From assembly GCA_052170475.1 (NCBI GenBank), contig JBQNAL010000017.1, forward strand, positions 1 through 36,908: a stretch of 36,908 bases of DNA. The letters run 5' to 3'. Under the pieces are notes generated by a model, which had not been told where the DNA came from, made no database searches, and was given only the letters and a program-made list of their open reading frames with translations. The first letter of the stretch is position 1. Every line of letters starts with the position of its first letter. Both the position numbers and the translations under genes were made by a program. Shown here one piece after another: positions 1 to 7,764 of the stretch. Origin of the DNA: CAJPQU01 sp052170475. GTDB taxonomy: Bacteria > Bacillota > Negativicutes > Selenomonadales > Selenomonadaceae.

Positions 1-80
1 GCATGAGGGGCAAAGTTTAACACAACAATGCGACAATTAAACTTGCAATCTACCAAAAACAAGAGGTCGAGAAATTTTCG

Positions 81-109
81 TTGCTTTTTCAAAAATGCCA
101 TGCTACAAT
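81..109 (+). promoter_or_regulatory. Sigma-A-type promoter of rpsT
   Basis: A TTGCTT -35 box (81-86) and a TACAAT -10 box (104-109) are separated by exactly 17 bases. Transcription would start near 116, leaving a leader of about 110 bases before the S20 start codon. Bases 1-80 upstream are AT-rich and hold no gene that can be recognised. Confidence 0.75.
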
Positions 110-115
110 GTATCG

Positions 116-229
116 GTAACGAAATCGCAGACCGGATGCGAAGTGCGCATCTTGTACCCAACGGGCGCCGGGCGCACCCCGGGGTCGGTTGGTTTGCTTC
201 GTGATTTCTTTGCAGAGGGGGTGAAGTAT
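116..229 (+). promoter_or_regulatory. Structured 5' leader of rpsT mRNA
   Basis: The leader between the predicted transcription start and the S20 start folds into at least two hairpins. One has arms GATGCG (135-140) and CGCATC (146-151). The other is closed by CCAAC (158-162) and GTTGG (188-192) around a very GC-rich interior. A strong Shine-Dalgarno (AGAGGGGG, 214-221) lies after them. Ribosomal protein genes are often autoregulated through such leaders. That this one binds S20 is inference, and it matches no named leader family I recognise. Confidence 0.45.
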
Positions 230-496
230 TTGCCGAATATTAAAGCATCGATCCTGAGCGTCAAGTCCGACGCGAAACGCCATGCGCGAAACGTCGCGGA
301 AAAGACTCGGGTGAAGAAGGCGACCCGCAAAGTCGTGGACGCTGTCGCGGCGGGGAACGCCGACGAGGCGAAGACCCTCCTCCAAGCGGCCTGCAAGACC
401 ATCGACCAGGCGGCGGCCAACCGCGTGTTCCACAAGAACAATGCGGCGCGCAAAAAATCGCATTTAGCGCGGAAAGTCAACGCCATCGCGAAATGA
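230..496 (+). CDS. rpsT: 30S ribosomal protein S20
   Basis: S20 is a primary-binding protein of the small ribosomal subunit that contacts 16S rRNA directly. The 88-residue product begins MPNIKASILSVKSDAKRHAR and carries the alternating Lys/Arg-rich helices of the family, ending RKKSHLARKVNAIAK. The frame is open further upstream from 95, but S20 proteins start at MPNIK, which here corresponds to a TTG codon at 230 sitting about 8 bases after AGAGGGGG. An in-frame GTG at 221 lies inside that Shine-Dalgarno, so it is unlikely. E. coli rpsT also uses a UUG start, which is part of its control. The gene is monocistronic, with its own promoter and terminator. Confidence 0.95.
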   Translation: MPNIKASILSVKSDAKRHARNVAEKTRVKKATRKVVDAVAAGNADEAKTLLQAACKTIDQAAANRVFHKNNAARKKSHLARKVNAIAK

Positions 497-513
497 ACTT
501 TCTCTGATCTTTC

Positions 514-543
514 ATCCCATCGCTTCGGCGATGGGATTTTTTC
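514..543 (+). terminator. Intrinsic terminator of rpsT
   Basis: A perfect 10-bp stem (ATCCCATCGC / GCGATGGGAT) around a TTCG tetraloop is followed by a T-run. It lies 18 bases after the rpsT stop. Confidence 0.9.
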
Positions 544-569
544 ATACCGCAAGCCTGTGAGGTGCTTTC

Positions 570-1892
570 ATGGACATCATCAACCTCCTCCCTCTTGTCA
601 TCACCCTGAACCAGTGGGGTGACGCTTATTTACGCTACCTGCCCTTCGCTCAACGCCTTTCGGCAGAGCGCCGCCGCCTTCTGTTTCAAAGTCTTCTCCT
701 CTGGGGGATCATTGATCTCCTCATTAAAACGTACCTGTTTCAGGTTCTCGGCCTGTCCATCCCCACATACAAACTCGTTCTATCCGTGGTTTGGTTCCCT
801 TATTTTCTCATCAGTCTGTACGTCATCCGCCATCAGTTTCCCCAACAGATTTTCATCGGCGGGATGCAGGCACTCTGGGCATTTTGTCTACACACCATAG
901 GAAACTCCGCGATGTGGATGTTCTTCACCCCTGACGCCGGACTTTCTCTCATCGCTCACCAAGCCTTATTTTTCCTGCTCTGCTTTCTTATCACCCTGCC
1001 GCTTTCGCACCACATCTTCCGTAATCTTATGCCGTCTCGCCGTCTGATCAACGAGCTGCCCTTCGGCTATTACATTGCCTTTCTCCCGTTTACCATCTGT
1101 TTAGCCATGCTGCCCATGTTCTTGGTCAATGCCTTTCCTTCCTTAAAAAATGCCCCTTTGCGCCTATTTTTGCCTATCATCTTCTTTCTCCTTTACCGCT
1201 ACACGGTCTTGGAGCGGGAAAACCAAAAGGCACAAGCGAAACAAGCCAACGACAACAAGCTCATGGCGCAGCAGCTCCGCGCACTCCAAGACTATACGCT
1301 ACTCATGGAAGAGAGTCAGCGAGAGCTCAAGGTACTGCGCCACGACATGCGGCACAACATCCGCCTTCTCTACGCGCTCACGGAAGAAAAAAAGCCGGAG
1401 GAAGTCATGCGGCTCCTCACCACATTAGATGAAGATCTGAACCGCACCGCACTTCGCCCCCTCTGCCCCAACCCCATCCTCAACGCCGCCCTCTCCATTT
1501 ATCTTGGCAAGGCAAACAACCTCCAGATCCCCGTGACGGTCAAAGTGAATCTCCCGCCCCAGCTGCCGGGCTATGAAAATGATTTCGCCATCGTTCTTTC
1601 CAACCTCATCGAAAACGCCATCTTAGCCAACCTGAAGCAGCCCCCCCATCGCCGTGCCATCGACCTTTCGCTGCAATATAAAAACGAGCAGGTCGCCCTC
1701 TCCCTCAAGAACCGCTCGGATGCTCCCCTGTCGCTCGGAAAAAACGGTCTGCCCCAAGCGGCAGAGGAGGGACACGGCATCGGCATGATCTCCTTGGCGG
1801 AATTTTCTGAGCGCCACAACGCCTACGTGGAATACACCCAAGAGGACGGTTGGGTCACGTGCCTTCTTTATTGGTCCATGGCCACCCGATGA
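570..1892 (+). CDS. GHKL-family sensor histidine kinase (AgrC/NatK-like)
   Basis: A membrane sensor kinase of the GHKL class typical of peptide-sensing systems. The first ~210 residues form about six hydrophobic segments, followed by a coiled linker (about 215-250). The phospho-acceptor box reads LRHDMRHN with His258. The ATP-binding N-box is NLIENA (Asn345, Asn349) and the G-box is GHGIGM (401-406). No PAS or HAMP domain is visible. The start follows a GTGAGGTG ribosome site. There is no clear promoter between the rpsT terminator and this gene, so either a weak promoter or read-through drives it. Its natural partner is the LytTR regulator at 5458, but three genes intervene, one of them on the opposite strand. 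The ligand is unknown. Confidence 0.88.
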   Translation: MDIINLLPLVITLNQWGDAYLRYLPFAQRLSAERRRLLFQSLLLWGIIDLLIKTYLFQVLGLSIPTYKLVLSVVWFPYFLISLYVIRHQFPQQIFIGGMQALWAFCLHTIGNSAMWMFFTPDAGLSLIAHQALFFLLCFLITLPLSHHIFRNLMPSRRLINELPFGYYIAFLPFTICLAMLPMFLVNAFPSLKNAPLRLFLPIIFFLLYRYTVLERENQKAQAKQANDNKLMAQQLRALQDYTLLMEESQRELKVLRHDMRHNIRLLYALTEEKKPEEVMRLLTTLDEDLNRTALRPLCPNPILNAALSIYLGKANNLQIPVTVKVNLPPQLPGYENDFAIVLSNLIENAILANLKQPPHRRAIDLSLQYKNEQVALSLKNRSDAPLSLGKNGLPQAAEEGHGIGMISLAEFSERHNAYVEYTQEDGWVTCLLYWSMATR

Positions 1893-1942
1893 AAAAGCGC
1901 GCCGATGGACAGGACGGTGTCCTTCACCCCACGAACACACGG

Positions 1943-1980
1943 AAAAATCCCGCAGCCGGTACATGCTGCGGGATTTTTTA
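1943..1980. terminator. Bidirectional terminator between convergent genes
   Basis: The arms AATCCCGCAG and CTGCGGGATT form a strong stem flanked by an A-run on the left and a T-run on the right, so it can end transcription from the kinase gene and from the opposing gene at 2004. Confidence 0.9.
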
Positions 1981-2003
1981 TCAGGTATGAGAAGTTGTCG
2001 AAA

Positions 2004-2360
2004 TTACTGTAAGGTGGCCGTGCCGTCGCCATTCAAGGTGACCTGCGCGACGCTGAGGAGATCGATGCCCATCCAAGCGAGGCTGCTGCCATCCTCAAAG
2101 ACTGCCTGAATATCCCAGTACTGCTGATTGCCAACGTTGAAGGAAACATTGAGCGCCTCGCCGTTGCCGAGAACCTGGGAGCCAAGAATGTCCTCTTCCC
2201 AGTTGTCCGTGTTGGCGGCGCTGACGTTGACGACATAGATGGGGTAGCCAGTCCGGTTCACCAAGGTGAAGTCCTGCGGGCCGGCAAAGGCGACGCTGGC
2301 CATCGCCATGGCAAAGAGGGCGGTGAGGAACATGACTTTCAAGAATTTCAGTTTCTGCAT
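2004..2360 (-). CDS. Small exported beta-rich protein of unknown function
   Basis: A 118-residue protein with a Sec signal peptide: a Lys-containing start, a hydrophobic core (FLTALFAMAMASVAF) and an AFA cleavage site. The mature part of about 95 residues begins near GPQDFTLVNRTG and contains an N-x-TG-x-x-I...W-x-x-D-I-L-G pattern resembling a widespread family of small secreted proteins without known function. The ATG at 2360 is chosen because GGAGG lies 8 bases upstream. An in-frame ATG five codons earlier overlaps that ribosome site. It has its own promoter at 2522-2550 and a leader of about 155 bases. It lies inside the kinase/protease/regulator block, so a role in that system is possible but unproven. 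Confidence 0.8.
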   Translation of the reverse strand: MQKLKFLKVMFLTALFAMAMASVAFAGPQDFTLVNRTGYPIYVVNVSAANTDNWEEDILGSQVLGNGEALNVSFNVGNQQYWDIQAVFEDGSSLAWMGIDLLSVAQVTLNGDGTATLQ

Positions 2361-2521
2361 GCAAATTACCTCCATGATTTTGAACTATGATGTTAGGAAG
2401 AACCGCTGACCTGTACCTGTCAGGCAGTCCGGCGAAGCGATGTCCCCTCTGCCGCCTGCACGGGGAAGCGAGACGCCCCCTGCGCGCGCTTCAAAGGTCT
2501 GTCACGCTCCGTCTTTACGCA

Positions 2522-2550
2522 AGTATAAAAGCCATCACGCCAAATTGCAA
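2522..2550 (-). promoter_or_regulatory. Sigma-A-type promoter of the small exported protein
   Basis: On the minus strand TTGCAA (2545-2550) and TATACT (2522-2527) are separated by exactly 17 bases. The transcript would begin near 2515, giving a leader of about 155 bases. The leader contains a CTGAC...GTCAG hairpin and GC-rich stems and is unusually long for a small secreted protein gene. No known riboswitch class could be matched. Confidence 0.75.
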
Positions 2551-2573
2551 GCCACCTTTCCTAAATCTTTGAT

Positions 2574-2624
2574 TTTCTCCCTAAACGGGAAAGCCACCCT
2601 TCTTCTTTCCCGTTTAGGGAGAAA
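2574..2624. repeat. 20-bp perfect inverted repeat in a divergent intergenic region
   Basis: Arm 2574-2593 (tttctccctaaacgggaaag) and its exact reverse complement at 2605-2624 surround an 11-base loop. The right arm is followed by CCCCCTTTTT, so the structure looks like a plus-strand terminator, yet no plus-strand gene ends here. It lies about 25 bases upstream of the minus-strand promoter and about 110 bases before the plus-strand gene at 2736. The rest of the 2361-2735 gap holds the minus promoter and leader and no gene that I can support. Confidence 0.85.
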
Positions 2625-2735
2625 TCCCCCTTTTTAAGGAAAGTCAGTAGACACGATGGCAGAAACACGGTAGAGTGTATACGGCGCAAATCGAAAGGCG
2701 CGAAAGATGTTGTTCTATTTTGGGGAGGAATTTAC

Positions 2736-2993
2736 ATGCAGAAAAAAAGTCCCATCGTAGGTGCTTTGTTAGGCTTATTCGTCATCGGTCTGATCTATTC
2801 CGGGGGGCTGAAAAAGGGCGGTTTGACGGCGCTGGCACTCATCGTCGTCGGCTTTGGTCTCAACGTAGCCGTCGAGACGACGATCTTCAGCACGGTAGCA
2901 AACGTCATCGGAGCCGGATTGGGCTACATGTGGACGAACGAATACAACGCCGCCTTGGAACAGGGGAACTCGGACGACGGCAGTTCTTTTTAA
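2736..2993 (+). CDS. Small two-helix membrane protein of unknown function
   Basis: An 85-residue protein starting with MQKKSPIVGALLGLF after a strong GGGGAGG ribosome site 7 bases upstream. Two hydrophobic, glycine-rich segments (about residues 7-23 and 30-46) and possibly a third (about 50-66) suggest an inner-membrane location. The acidic tail (EQGNSDDGSSF) is polar. No family is recognised. Seventy-five bases separate it from the protease gene at 3069 with no terminator between, so the two may be co-transcribed. It is one of two small envelope proteins in the block between the sensor kinase and its likely response regulator. Confidence 0.75.
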   Translation: MQKKSPIVGALLGLFVIGLIYSGGLKKGGLTALALIVVGFGLNVAVETTIFSTVANVIGAGLGYMWTNEYNAALEQGNSDDGSSF

Positions 2994-3068
2994 TCGCATC
3001 AAAGAGGCAGAAAAGGCAGGGTCGAGAAAAGCGCCCTGCCGTTTTCTGCATTTAATGGGGAGAACGTC

Positions 3069-5399
3069 ATGGGAAAGAACTGGGGGCGCCTCTTGGCGAT
3101 GGCCGTCGTCACGGCGCTGCTGCTCCTGACGGGATGCGGCGAAGAAAAAAGTGGTCTATCACAGGCGCAGGCCGAATTTTCCAACGCATACAGCCCTTCA
3201 GACACTTGGGTGATCTATTGGTACCTCTGCGGCACAGATTTAGAGAGCGAATACGGAGCAGCTTCCGCCGACATCAAGGAGCTGCTGCGCGTTCCGCTGC
3301 CCCCGAACGTGAAGGTGCTGATCGAGACCGGCGGAACCAAGCGGTGGCACACCGAAGGGATTCCCGGAAACGGGACAGCGGCACACTTTCTCTACGACGA
3401 AAACGGCCTGACGAAGCTCGCCACCCTAGGCACGCAAAATATGGGGGACGTCAACACCCTGACGGATTTCCTGCGCTTTGGAAAGGAACAGTATCCGGCG
3501 GATCATCGCGTGTTCGTCTTTTGGGATCACGGCGGCGGCAGTGCCGTTGGGCTGTGCATAGACGAAACCACCGATCAGCTCTTGAGCCTTGACGACGTGC
3601 GGCAAGCCTTCACCGCTGTCTATCCTGCCGATGCCAACGCGCCGCCCTTTGAATTGGTGGGCTTTGACGCCTGCCTCATGGCGACGGTGGACGCGGCGGC
3701 GACGCTTCACGGCATCGCCCGCTACATGGTCGGCTCGGAAGAAGTCGAGTCCGGAACGGGCTGGAAATACGACGGCTGGGTCAAAGCCTTGGCGGAAAAC
3801 CCCGCCATGGGAGGCGCCGCCCTTGGGAAAGTGATCTGTGACTCCTTCTTCACGAGCTGCGCCGAGGACGACAGTGAGGACTTGGCGACCCTTTCCGTCA
3901 CCGATCTCAGCCGGGCGCCGGCTCTCCTCAAAGCCTACGGCGACTTTGGCGTGGAAGCGCTGCGCGCTGCGAACCAAAACCAGCGGCAGTTCTTCTCCGT
4001 CCTCTCCAGAAGCGCCGAAGGGGCGGAAAATTACGGCGGCAATACCCGCGAACAAGGCTATACGAACATGGTGGATTTAGGCGATTTAGTGAAAAACGCC
4101 CGTCCCCAACTGCCCCAGACGGCCGACGCCCTTTTGGCTGCGCTCAAAGACAGCGTCATCTATCAGGTGCGTGGCCGGTACCACGCGAACAGCAGCGGCC
4201 TCTCCTGCTTTTATTCCTATGACGGCGACCCGGATAGCTGGCGCGCCTACGCGAATTTAAGCGTCGCTCCGCTTCCCATCAAGTGCCTCTTTTACCATCT
4301 CCTCTACGGGGAAATGCCCCCGGAAGCTGCCCCCTACCTCGCCGGCAGCACCGAATATACCCCGGAGACGGCGGAAAGCGGTACGCCTCTTCCCATGACC
4401 AGTGTGACCATCGCCCCGAATGCGGCGACGGCGCAGCACCTCTACAACATCGCCGCTTTAGAAAACACCCCGGTGGACATCGACGGGGAAGGATCGGCCT
4501 TCGTCCGTCTCAGCCCGTCCGCCATGGATCTTCTCTCTGCGGTGCATTGTCAATTCTTCTACTTCAGCCCCGAGGACGACATCCTCCTCTATTTGGGGAG
4601 CGACAGCAACATTGACGCCGACTGGGACACCGGCGTCTTCAAGGACAACTTCTTCGGCAAATGGCCCATGTTGGACGGGCACCCCGTGTACATCGAAATC
4701 ATCTACGAATGCGACGACTACAATCTCTACTCCATCCCCATCAAATTGAACGGGGTTGAGTGCAATTTACAGGTGAGCTATAATTTCAAGGAGGAAGCCT
4801 ATCATATCTTGGGCGCACGGCGGGAATTGGACGCGAGCGGCGTCGCGGATCGAAACCTCCGCCCGCTCAAGCCTGGCGACATCATTACCACCCTCCACTA
4901 CGTCATGACCATCACCGGCGACGACACCGACTACACCCAAGTGGAAGTGGATACCTTCACCGTGGGCGCTTCCCCCAAAGTCGCCGACGAGGACGTCGGC
5001 GACGGGCGCTACGGCTACTACTTTGAATTTGTCGATCCCTTGAACAATTCGGCTTGGTCTGACATGGTGACCTACACCATCCAAGGCGGCGCTATCACCA
5101 CCTCCGTCGGCCGCGACATGTTCGATAGCGCCTCCACGGGCAGCGCCTTCGCCGCGCCGGGCGCTGTCTCGCCGACGGGCGGCATCGCCGATTCGCTCAC
5201 GGACACGCCCGGAGGCAGCCTGAGCGCAACCTACGGCGCTGCGCCCATGGAGGACAGCATCAACGCGCCCTACGATCCTGCGCCGCCGGGCGGCGGTATC
5301 GCCGACTCGCTCACCGGAGGAGCCGCAGACGACGACAGTACCGTGCCATTCGATGCCCCGAGTACGGGCGGCGGCATCGCCGATCAACTGACGCGCTGA
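3069..5399 (+). CDS. Clostripain-family (peptidase C11) cysteine protease lipoprotein
   Basis: A 776-residue surface-anchored protease. A lipoprotein signal ends in the lipobox LLTGC with Cys23. The clostripain-type core holds the catalytic dyad: His154 in FWDHGGG and Cys202 in VGFDACLM. Clostripain enzymes cleave after Arg or related residues and mature by autocleavage. The region after about residue 380 is a beta-rich accessory part without a recognised domain. The last 70 or so residues are low-complexity, rich in Gly, Ala, Pro and Asp, and carry three copies of a GGxIADxLT-type motif, the last ending at the C-terminus. The start follows GGGGAG. The response regulator gene begins 58 bases downstream, with a small GATGGG/CCCATC hairpin (5413-5434) between but no T-run, so the two are probably one transcript. 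Confidence 0.85.
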   Translation: MGKNWGRLLAMAVVTALLLLTGCGEEKSGLSQAQAEFSNAYSPSDTWVIYWYLCGTDLESEYGAASADIKELLRVPLPPNVKVLIETGGTKRWHTEGIPGNGTAAHFLYDENGLTKLATLGTQNMGDVNTLTDFLRFGKEQYPADHRVFVFWDHGGGSAVGLCIDETTDQLLSLDDVRQAFTAVYPADANAPPFELVGFDACLMATVDAAATLHGIARYMVGSEEVESGTGWKYDGWVKALAENPAMGGAALGKVICDSFFTSCAEDDSEDLATLSVTDLSRAPALLKAYGDFGVEALRAANQNQRQFFSVLSRSAEGAENYGGNTREQGYTNMVDLGDLVKNARPQLPQTADALLAALKDSVIYQVRGRYHANSSGLSCFYSYDGDPDSWRAYANLSVAPLPIKCLFYHLLYGEMPPEAAPYLAGSTEYTPETAESGTPLPMTSVTIAPNAATAQHLYNIAALENTPVDIDGEGSAFVRLSPSAMDLLSAVHCQFFYFSPEDDILLYLGSDSNIDADWDTGVFKDNFFGKWPMLDGHPVYIEIIYECDDYNLYSIPIKLNGVECNLQVSYNFKEEAYHILGARRELDASGVADRNLRPLKPGDIITTLHYVMTITGDDTDYTQVEVDTFTVGASPKVADEDVGDGRYGYYFEFVDPLNNSAWSDMVTYTIQGGAITTSVGRDMFDSASTGSAFAAPGAVSPTGGIADSLTDTPGGSLSATYGAAPMEDSINAPYDPAPPGGGIADSLTGGAADDDSTVPFDAPSTGGGIADQLTR
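5177..5396 (+). repeat. Three GGGIADxLT-encoding repeats at the protease C-terminus
   Basis: Copies are encoded near 5177-5200 (GGIADSLT), 5290-5315 (GGGIADSLT) and 5368-5396 (GGGIADQLT followed by Arg and stop). Spacers are acidic and proline/alanine rich. The repeat occurs only in the tail of this gene within the window. Confidence 0.8.
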
Positions 5400-5457
5400 C
5401 AGGAAAACAAGAGATGGGGAAACATTAACCCATCCTACAAAAAGGAGGGGAACATCC

Positions 5458-6174
5458 ATGCAAATCGCGATATGCGAAGACAGCTCCATGGACATGCAGC
5501 ATCTGCGCCGGATGATCGCCGACTACGAAAAACAGCAGGGCGAAGCCGTCTCGTCGCCGGATTGCTTCTCTACGGGGAAAGCCTTCCTCGCAGCCTTTGA
5601 GCCAGGAAAATACCAGCTCATTTTTCTTGACAATTACATCGGCACGGAAATGGGCATCGATGTCGCCCGCGCCATTCGAGAACACGACACCAAGACCGCC
5701 ATTGTCTTCGTCACGATGAGTCCAGATTTCGCCGTGGAAGGCTTCTCCCTCCACGCGCTCCACTACTTAATGAAGCCGGTCTCAAACGCAGACATCGAAG
5801 AAGTGTTCCACCGCCTTCGTCCCCTCCCTTCCCCAAAGCGCCCAGTCCTCTCCGTGATCAGCAACCGCATCCCCACGGAAGTCCCGATCGACTCCATTCG
5901 CTACATCGAGGTCTACACGAAGGTCTGCACCATCTACTGCACGCAGCAGGAGCTGAAAGTCTACACAGGAATCGAAAAACTCTTGGAAAAACTGCCGGAA
6001 AAATCCTTCCTGCGCCCCCACCGAAGCTACGCCGTCAACATGGACTTCATCCAAAACTTAGATGCCGACGGCGTTCATCTCCGCACGGGGGAGCTCCTCC
6101 CCCTGCGCAAAAACGGCCGTACCGAAGTCCGCCACCAATACATGGACTACCTCCTGTCGCAGGACGAGGAATGA
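5458..6174 (+). CDS. LytTR-family response regulator (AgrA-like)
   Basis: A 238-residue regulator with an N-terminal receiver (about 1-120) and a C-terminal LytTR DNA-binding domain (about 135-235). The receiver shows the acidic pocket Glu7/Asp8, the phospho-acceptor Asp58 in LIFLDNYIG, a Thr in FVTMS and Lys106 in LMKP. The LytTR part includes the characteristic RPHRSYAVNMDFI segment. LytTR regulators act with GHKL kinases such as the one at 570. The start follows AAAAGGAGGGG. It is likely co-transcribed with the upstream protease gene. I did not find a convincing LytTR operator pair in the block, so its targets are not defined. Confidence 0.9.
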   Translation: MQIAICEDSSMDMQHLRRMIADYEKQQGEAVSSPDCFSTGKAFLAAFEPGKYQLIFLDNYIGTEMGIDVARAIREHDTKTAIVFVTMSPDFAVEGFSLHALHYLMKPVSNADIEEVFHRLRPLPSPKRPVLSVISNRIPTEVPIDSIRYIEVYTKVCTIYCTQQELKVYTGIEKLLEKLPEKSFLRPHRSYAVNMDFIQNLDADGVHLRTGELLPLRKNGRTEVRHQYMDYLLSQDEE

Positions 6175-6261
6175 GCGACGAACCCCCTCTTTTAAGAACG
6201 ATACACGATGGGATAAAAGGAACCAGTGTCACGGGCGCTCGCCACAGAAAATCCGAATAGC

Positions 6262-6301
6262 AAAAAAAGACGGCTGCCGAAGGTTTGGCAGCCGTCTTTT
6301 T
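6262..6301. terminator. Bidirectional terminator between convergent genes
   Basis: Stem AGACGGCTGCC / GGCAGCCGTCT with an A-run before and a T-run after serves both the response regulator transcript and hydG. Confidence 0.92.
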
Positions 6302-6307
6302 ATGACC

Positions 6308-7732
6308 TTAAAAGCGAAAATCGCGCTCCCCTGCATGGATCTTCGCCAAATAGACCTCCGCCTTCGCTCGAACGGCGGGACTTGGGATCTTCGTTAATTG
6401 TTCTTTGATGACATCTTCCCCCATGTCCTCGGTGGTCGAGCTGGCGTAGTCCTCTAAATATTCCTTGAGGGTGAGGAGCGCGTTGGGAAGACAACAGTTT
6501 TTGATCTGCCCTGTCTTACAGAGGCTCATGAAGCGGTCGCCGGTACGCCCCGCCCGGTAGCAGGCCGTGCAAAAGCTGGGGACGTAGCCAAGCGTGAGCA
6601 GCCAATGGATCACTTCGTCCAAGGTGCGGGTATCGTTGACTTCAAACTGCGCCGAATTTTCTTCCGGTGTCTCTCGATGTTCGTAGCCGCCCACGCTGGT
6701 AGAGGACGCACCGCTGATCTGGGAAATCCCTAAGTCCAGTACCCGTGCCCTGCTCTCCTCGGACTCCCGCGTGGAAACGATCATGCCCGTATACGGCACG
6801 GCAATGCGAATCACCGCCACCAATTTGGCAAAGATCTCATCGTCGATGGCGTTCGTAAAGGCGGCGGGGTCGATGTCGTCCGCCGGTCGGATGCGCGGCA
6901 CGCTGATCGTATGAGGGCCAACCCCCATGCGCGCTTCCAAATGCTCCGCGTGCATGAGGAGCCCGACAAAATCGTAGCGGTAGAGGTTAAGTCCAAAGAG
7001 TACCCCACAGCCCACGTCGTCGATGCCGCCCTCCATGGCACGATCCATCGCCTCCGTATGCCACGCATAGTCATGCTTTGGCCCTTTCGGGTGCAGTTTT
7101 TCATAGGTGTCCCGATGGTATGTTTCCTGAAAGAGAATGTACGTGCCGATCCCCGCCTCTTTCAACTTGCGATAATTCTCCACCGTCGTGGCGGCGATGT
7201 TGACATTGACACGGCGTATCGCCCCGTTTTTATGCTTGATGCCGTAAATGGTGCGAATGCTCTCCAAGACGTACTCGATGGGCGCATGGACAGGATCTTC
7301 CCCCGTCTCCAAGGCCAGCCGCTTATGCCCCATATCCTGCAGCGCGATGACTTCGCGGCGAATTTCCTCTTGGGTCAGCTTCACCCGACGGATATGCTTA
7401 TTTTTTGCATGATAGGGACAGTACACGCAGCTATTGACGCAATAATTGGAAAGATAGAGCGGCGCGAAGAGGACGATGCGCTGACCGTAGAGTTCTTCTT
7501 TAATTTTGCGCGCTAGATGAAGCATTTTCTCGTTGAGATCCGGCTGATCACATTCTAAAAGCACCGCCGCTTCGCGATGCGTCAGCCCCTTACAGTCCTC
7601 TGCCCTTGCCAAAAGCTGCTCGATCAACACTCGGTTGCTTTTATTTTCCGCTGCGTAGGTCAGGGTATCAAGAATTTCCCCATGATGGATAAACTCCTCT
7701 GCCCTCGCCGATTTTGGATCATACTGTGTCAT
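6308..7732 (-). CDS. hydG: [FeFe]-hydrogenase maturase HydG (tyrosine lyase)
   Basis: HydG is a radical-SAM enzyme that splits tyrosine to supply CO and cyanide for the 2Fe subcluster of [FeFe]-hydrogenase. The 474-residue protein has the radical-SAM cluster motif CVNSCVYC (Cys98, Cys102, Cys105) and the HydG-specific C-terminal cluster site CX2CX22C (Cys388, Cys391, Cys414). The C-terminal site separates it from ThiH. The ATG at 7732 is preceded by AGGAGGAG. The open frame upstream of it (to 7819) has no family-like sequence. HydE, HydF and the hydrogenase are not in this window, so hydG stands alone beside a MATE exporter gene 83 bases upstream. Confidence 0.93.
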   Translation of the reverse strand: MTQYDPKSARAEEFIHHGEILDTLTYAAENKSNRVLIEQLLARAEDCKGLTHREAAVLLECDQPDLNEKMLHLARKIKEELYGQRIVLFAPLYLSNYCVNSCVYCPYHAKNKHIRRVKLTQEEIRREVIALQDMGHKRLALETGEDPVHAPIEYVLESIRTIYGIKHKNGAIRRVNVNIAATTVENYRKLKEAGIGTYILFQETYHRDTYEKLHPKGPKHDYAWHTEAMDRAMEGGIDDVGCGVLFGLNLYRYDFVGLLMHAEHLEARMGVGPHTISVPRIRPADDIDPAAFTNAIDDEIFAKLVAVIRIAVPYTGMIVSTRESEESRARVLDLGISQISGASSTSVGGYEHRETPEENSAQFEVNDTRTLDEVIHWLLTLGYVPSFCTACYRAGRTGDRFMSLCKTGQIKNCCLPNALLTLKEYLEDYASSTTEDMGEDVIKEQLTKIPSPAVRAKAEVYLAKIHAGERDFRF

Positions 7733-7764
7733 GGCTTTTCTCCTCCTACTACTCCATAAGCACC

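Noticed and set aside
95..229. N-terminal extension of the S20 reading frame from the ATG at 95.
   Set aside because: The ATG lies inside the predicted promoter region, and the extension is unlike any S20. The family N-terminus begins at the TTG at 230 behind a strong ribosome site.
2361..2515. Cobalamin, glycine or cyclic-di-GMP riboswitch in the leader of the small exported protein.
   Set aside because: Conserved core motifs of these classes could not be found by eye on either strand.
6308..7732. ThiH (thiamine tyrosine lyase) instead of HydG.
   Set aside because: The C-terminal CX2CX22C site is present and diagnostic of HydG; no thiamine genes are adjacent.
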